A stretch of 22,905 nucleotides of DNA from DASWIV01 sp036397475. Lineage in GTDB: Bacteria > JAJVIF01 > JAPKYR01. The notes under the pieces were generated by a model. It ran no database searches. It saw nothing but the letters and a program-made list of their open reading frames with translations, and had not been told where the DNA came from. Within the stretch, counting starts at the first letter, position 1. Each line of letters opens with the position of its first letter. The position numbers were made by a program, and so were the translations under genes. Of this stretch, positions 21,891 to 22,905 are shown one piece after another. Location: assembly GCA_036397475.1 (NCBI GenBank), contig DASWIV010000291.1, forward strand, positions 1 through 22,905. Direction: 5' to 3'.

Positions 21891-22905
21891 TTACTCGCCG
21901 TCAGATTCAGCAATATCGATATAAAAAATGAACTTCTCAACGGCAATTGGAGGTGCAAATTTTCCATCAGGATCGTGGACTTCGAATGAGAGCAAATAAG
22001 GCCATTTGCCTGGAAGTCCACCGGGAATTTTTTCGTATCCCGTTGTCTCGAAATCAGTAGCCCGATAATCATCAGGATCGCCAGTTGATTGGTGCATAAA
22101 GTCCGCACCCAATGTGTTCTTATACATTACATCCATCTGAGAGCCAAGCCAGTATTTCAGATTAAACTGTTGCCAGGTTTTAATGTGCCAATGAAGATGG
22201 GATGATTGCTCAAATCCATCCTTATCAGGGTCAATAGGTTCATCCTGGGTTACCCAGAACTCATATGGAAGCGGGGAATTCGCCTGTGGAGGAAAATCCT
22301 CTGCAGGATTCACAACCGGGACCACATCTGGTTCAAACCAGTGCGCATAGACAGCATATGATGCTTCTATTGGCCCTGCAGAAGGAGGTCGAATTATATA
22401 TGTCCTCGTTACGGTTTTGTTCACTTCAAACATGTGACGAATTTCATTTGACCAGAAATGCTTATATCCATGTATTGTACTAATGTTTTGGCCTGATGCA
22501 AAGATTCCTGGATAATAACCGAAAATAGGCAGATCATCGATTCCCAACTCCCATGGATCTTCAGTAATCCAGGAATCATGCATTTCGTCAGGTGAAAAAG
22601 CACTGGTATACCCATCTGTATTCATCAACTCGGCATCGCCCTTGAGATGTGTAGCCCATCGTGCTTTCAAGCCTGTTACCAACGGAGGCAATCCAGCGAG
22701 CTCTCTTAGTTTCTCATCCGGAATAACCTGAGAACCAGGGAACATTATTATGCCGCGAACATCAAACCCAGTGAATGCTGGATCTTTAAACGGATGCGTG
22801 ATTGACACATCAACCGATACATCACCATTTGGAAGTTTTTGGACATTGCTGGTACTTACGCAAGTAGTGCAAGGATCGGATTCGAGAAATTTGAGGGCGT
22901 TCAGG
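21891..22905 (-). CDS. Secreted ITHPF/DVRG-family protein, paralogue of the left-edge lipoprotein (partial, N-terminus outside window)
   Basis: The minus-strand frame is open from the window edge down to the TAA at 21891 (337 residues seen). The first in-frame GTG at 22808 is internal, because the upstream codons continue the family pattern (NGDVSVDVSITHPF). Shared blocks with the gene at 1-1727 are ITHPF, GFDVRG against GYDVRG, DGYTSAFSPDEM against DGYTRWYNPTEF, FGYYPGIFA against FGYTPGIFA, GYKHFW against PYKYF, and a TRTYIIRPPS region. After this module the protein ends with a beta-rich domain (YLLSFEVHDPDGKFAPP then VEKFIFYIDIAESDGE) in place of PKD-like repeats. A TDPCTTCVS-like segment with a Cys pair (PCTTC) sits upstream of the module. 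Function is unknown; export is inferred from the paralogue. An intrinsic terminator follows. Confidence 0.83.
   Translation of the reverse strand, partial: LNALKFLESDPCTTCVSTSNVQKLPNGDVSVDVSITHPFKDPAFTGFDVRGIIMFPGSQVIPDEKLRELAGLPPLVTGLKARWATHLKGDAELMNTDGYTSAFSPDEMHDSWITEDPWELGIDDLPIFGYYPGIFASGQNISTIHGYKHFWSNEIRHMFEVNKTVTRTYIIRPPSAGPIEASYAVYAHWFEPDVVPVVNPAEDFPPQANSPLPYEFWVTQDEPIDPDKDGFEQSSHLHWHIKTWQQFNLKYWLGSQMDVMYKNTLGADFMHQSTGDPDDYRATDFETTGYEKIPGGLPGKWPYLLSFEVHDPDGKFAPPIAVEKFIFYIDIAESDGE

Overview
The window reads as a chromosomal segment from a diderm (Gram-negative-type) bacterium, probably an uncultivated lineage that I cannot place in a phylum. The diderm inference rests on a POTRA plus beta-barrel outer-membrane protein ending in Phe, a lipoprotein with a signal peptide and Cys, several Sec-type secreted proteins, and peptidoglycan synthesis (MurA). 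Coding density is high and most genes lie on the + strand. I saw no tRNA, rRNA, insertion sequence or CRISPR array.

Layout. (1) 1-1727, minus strand: a large lipoprotein running off the left edge. (2) 2006-5423, plus strand: a UDP-GlcNAc 2-epimerase, a CPA2-type cation/proton antiporter with a long acidic insert, a PII-like protein, and an AtpZ-type small membrane protein overlapping the PII-like gene. (3) 5521-16861, plus strand: a complete F-type ATP synthase cluster, atpI-B-E-F-H-[secreted protein X]-A-[secreted protein Y]-G-D-C, behind a good sigma70-like promoter. All eight structural subunits are present and keep the key catalytic residues. (4) 17138-20007: murA followed by a secreted phosphodiester glycosidase-family protein. 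(5) 20022-20231, minus: a tiny zf-HC2-like zinc-finger protein. (6) 20419-21810: a compact single-POTRA Omp85-type barrel behind an extended -10 promoter. (7) 21891-22905, minus: a second member of the same secreted family as the left-edge lipoprotein, ending at an intrinsic terminator and running off the right edge.

Most notable points. The ATP synthase cluster carries two unrelated genes for exported proteins (279 and 978 residues) inserted between atpH/atpA and atpA/atpG, with operon-like spacing. The catalytic beta subunit has about 93 extra residues inserted between the conserved GERTREGND and LVYGQMNEPPG blocks. The antiporter also carries a roughly 85-residue acidic insert in an early loop. 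The two window-edge genes define a secreted family with shared motifs (ITHPF, DVRG, DGYT, FGY-PGIFA) that I do not recognise as a named family.

How the genes may work together (inference): the antiporter, the PII-like protein, AtpZ/AtpI and the ATP synthase form an ion-homeostasis and bioenergetics block. The c subunit looks proton-type. MurA, the glycosidase-family protein and the Omp85-type barrel form an envelope block next to it. The roles of the two exported proteins inside the atp cluster are unknown.
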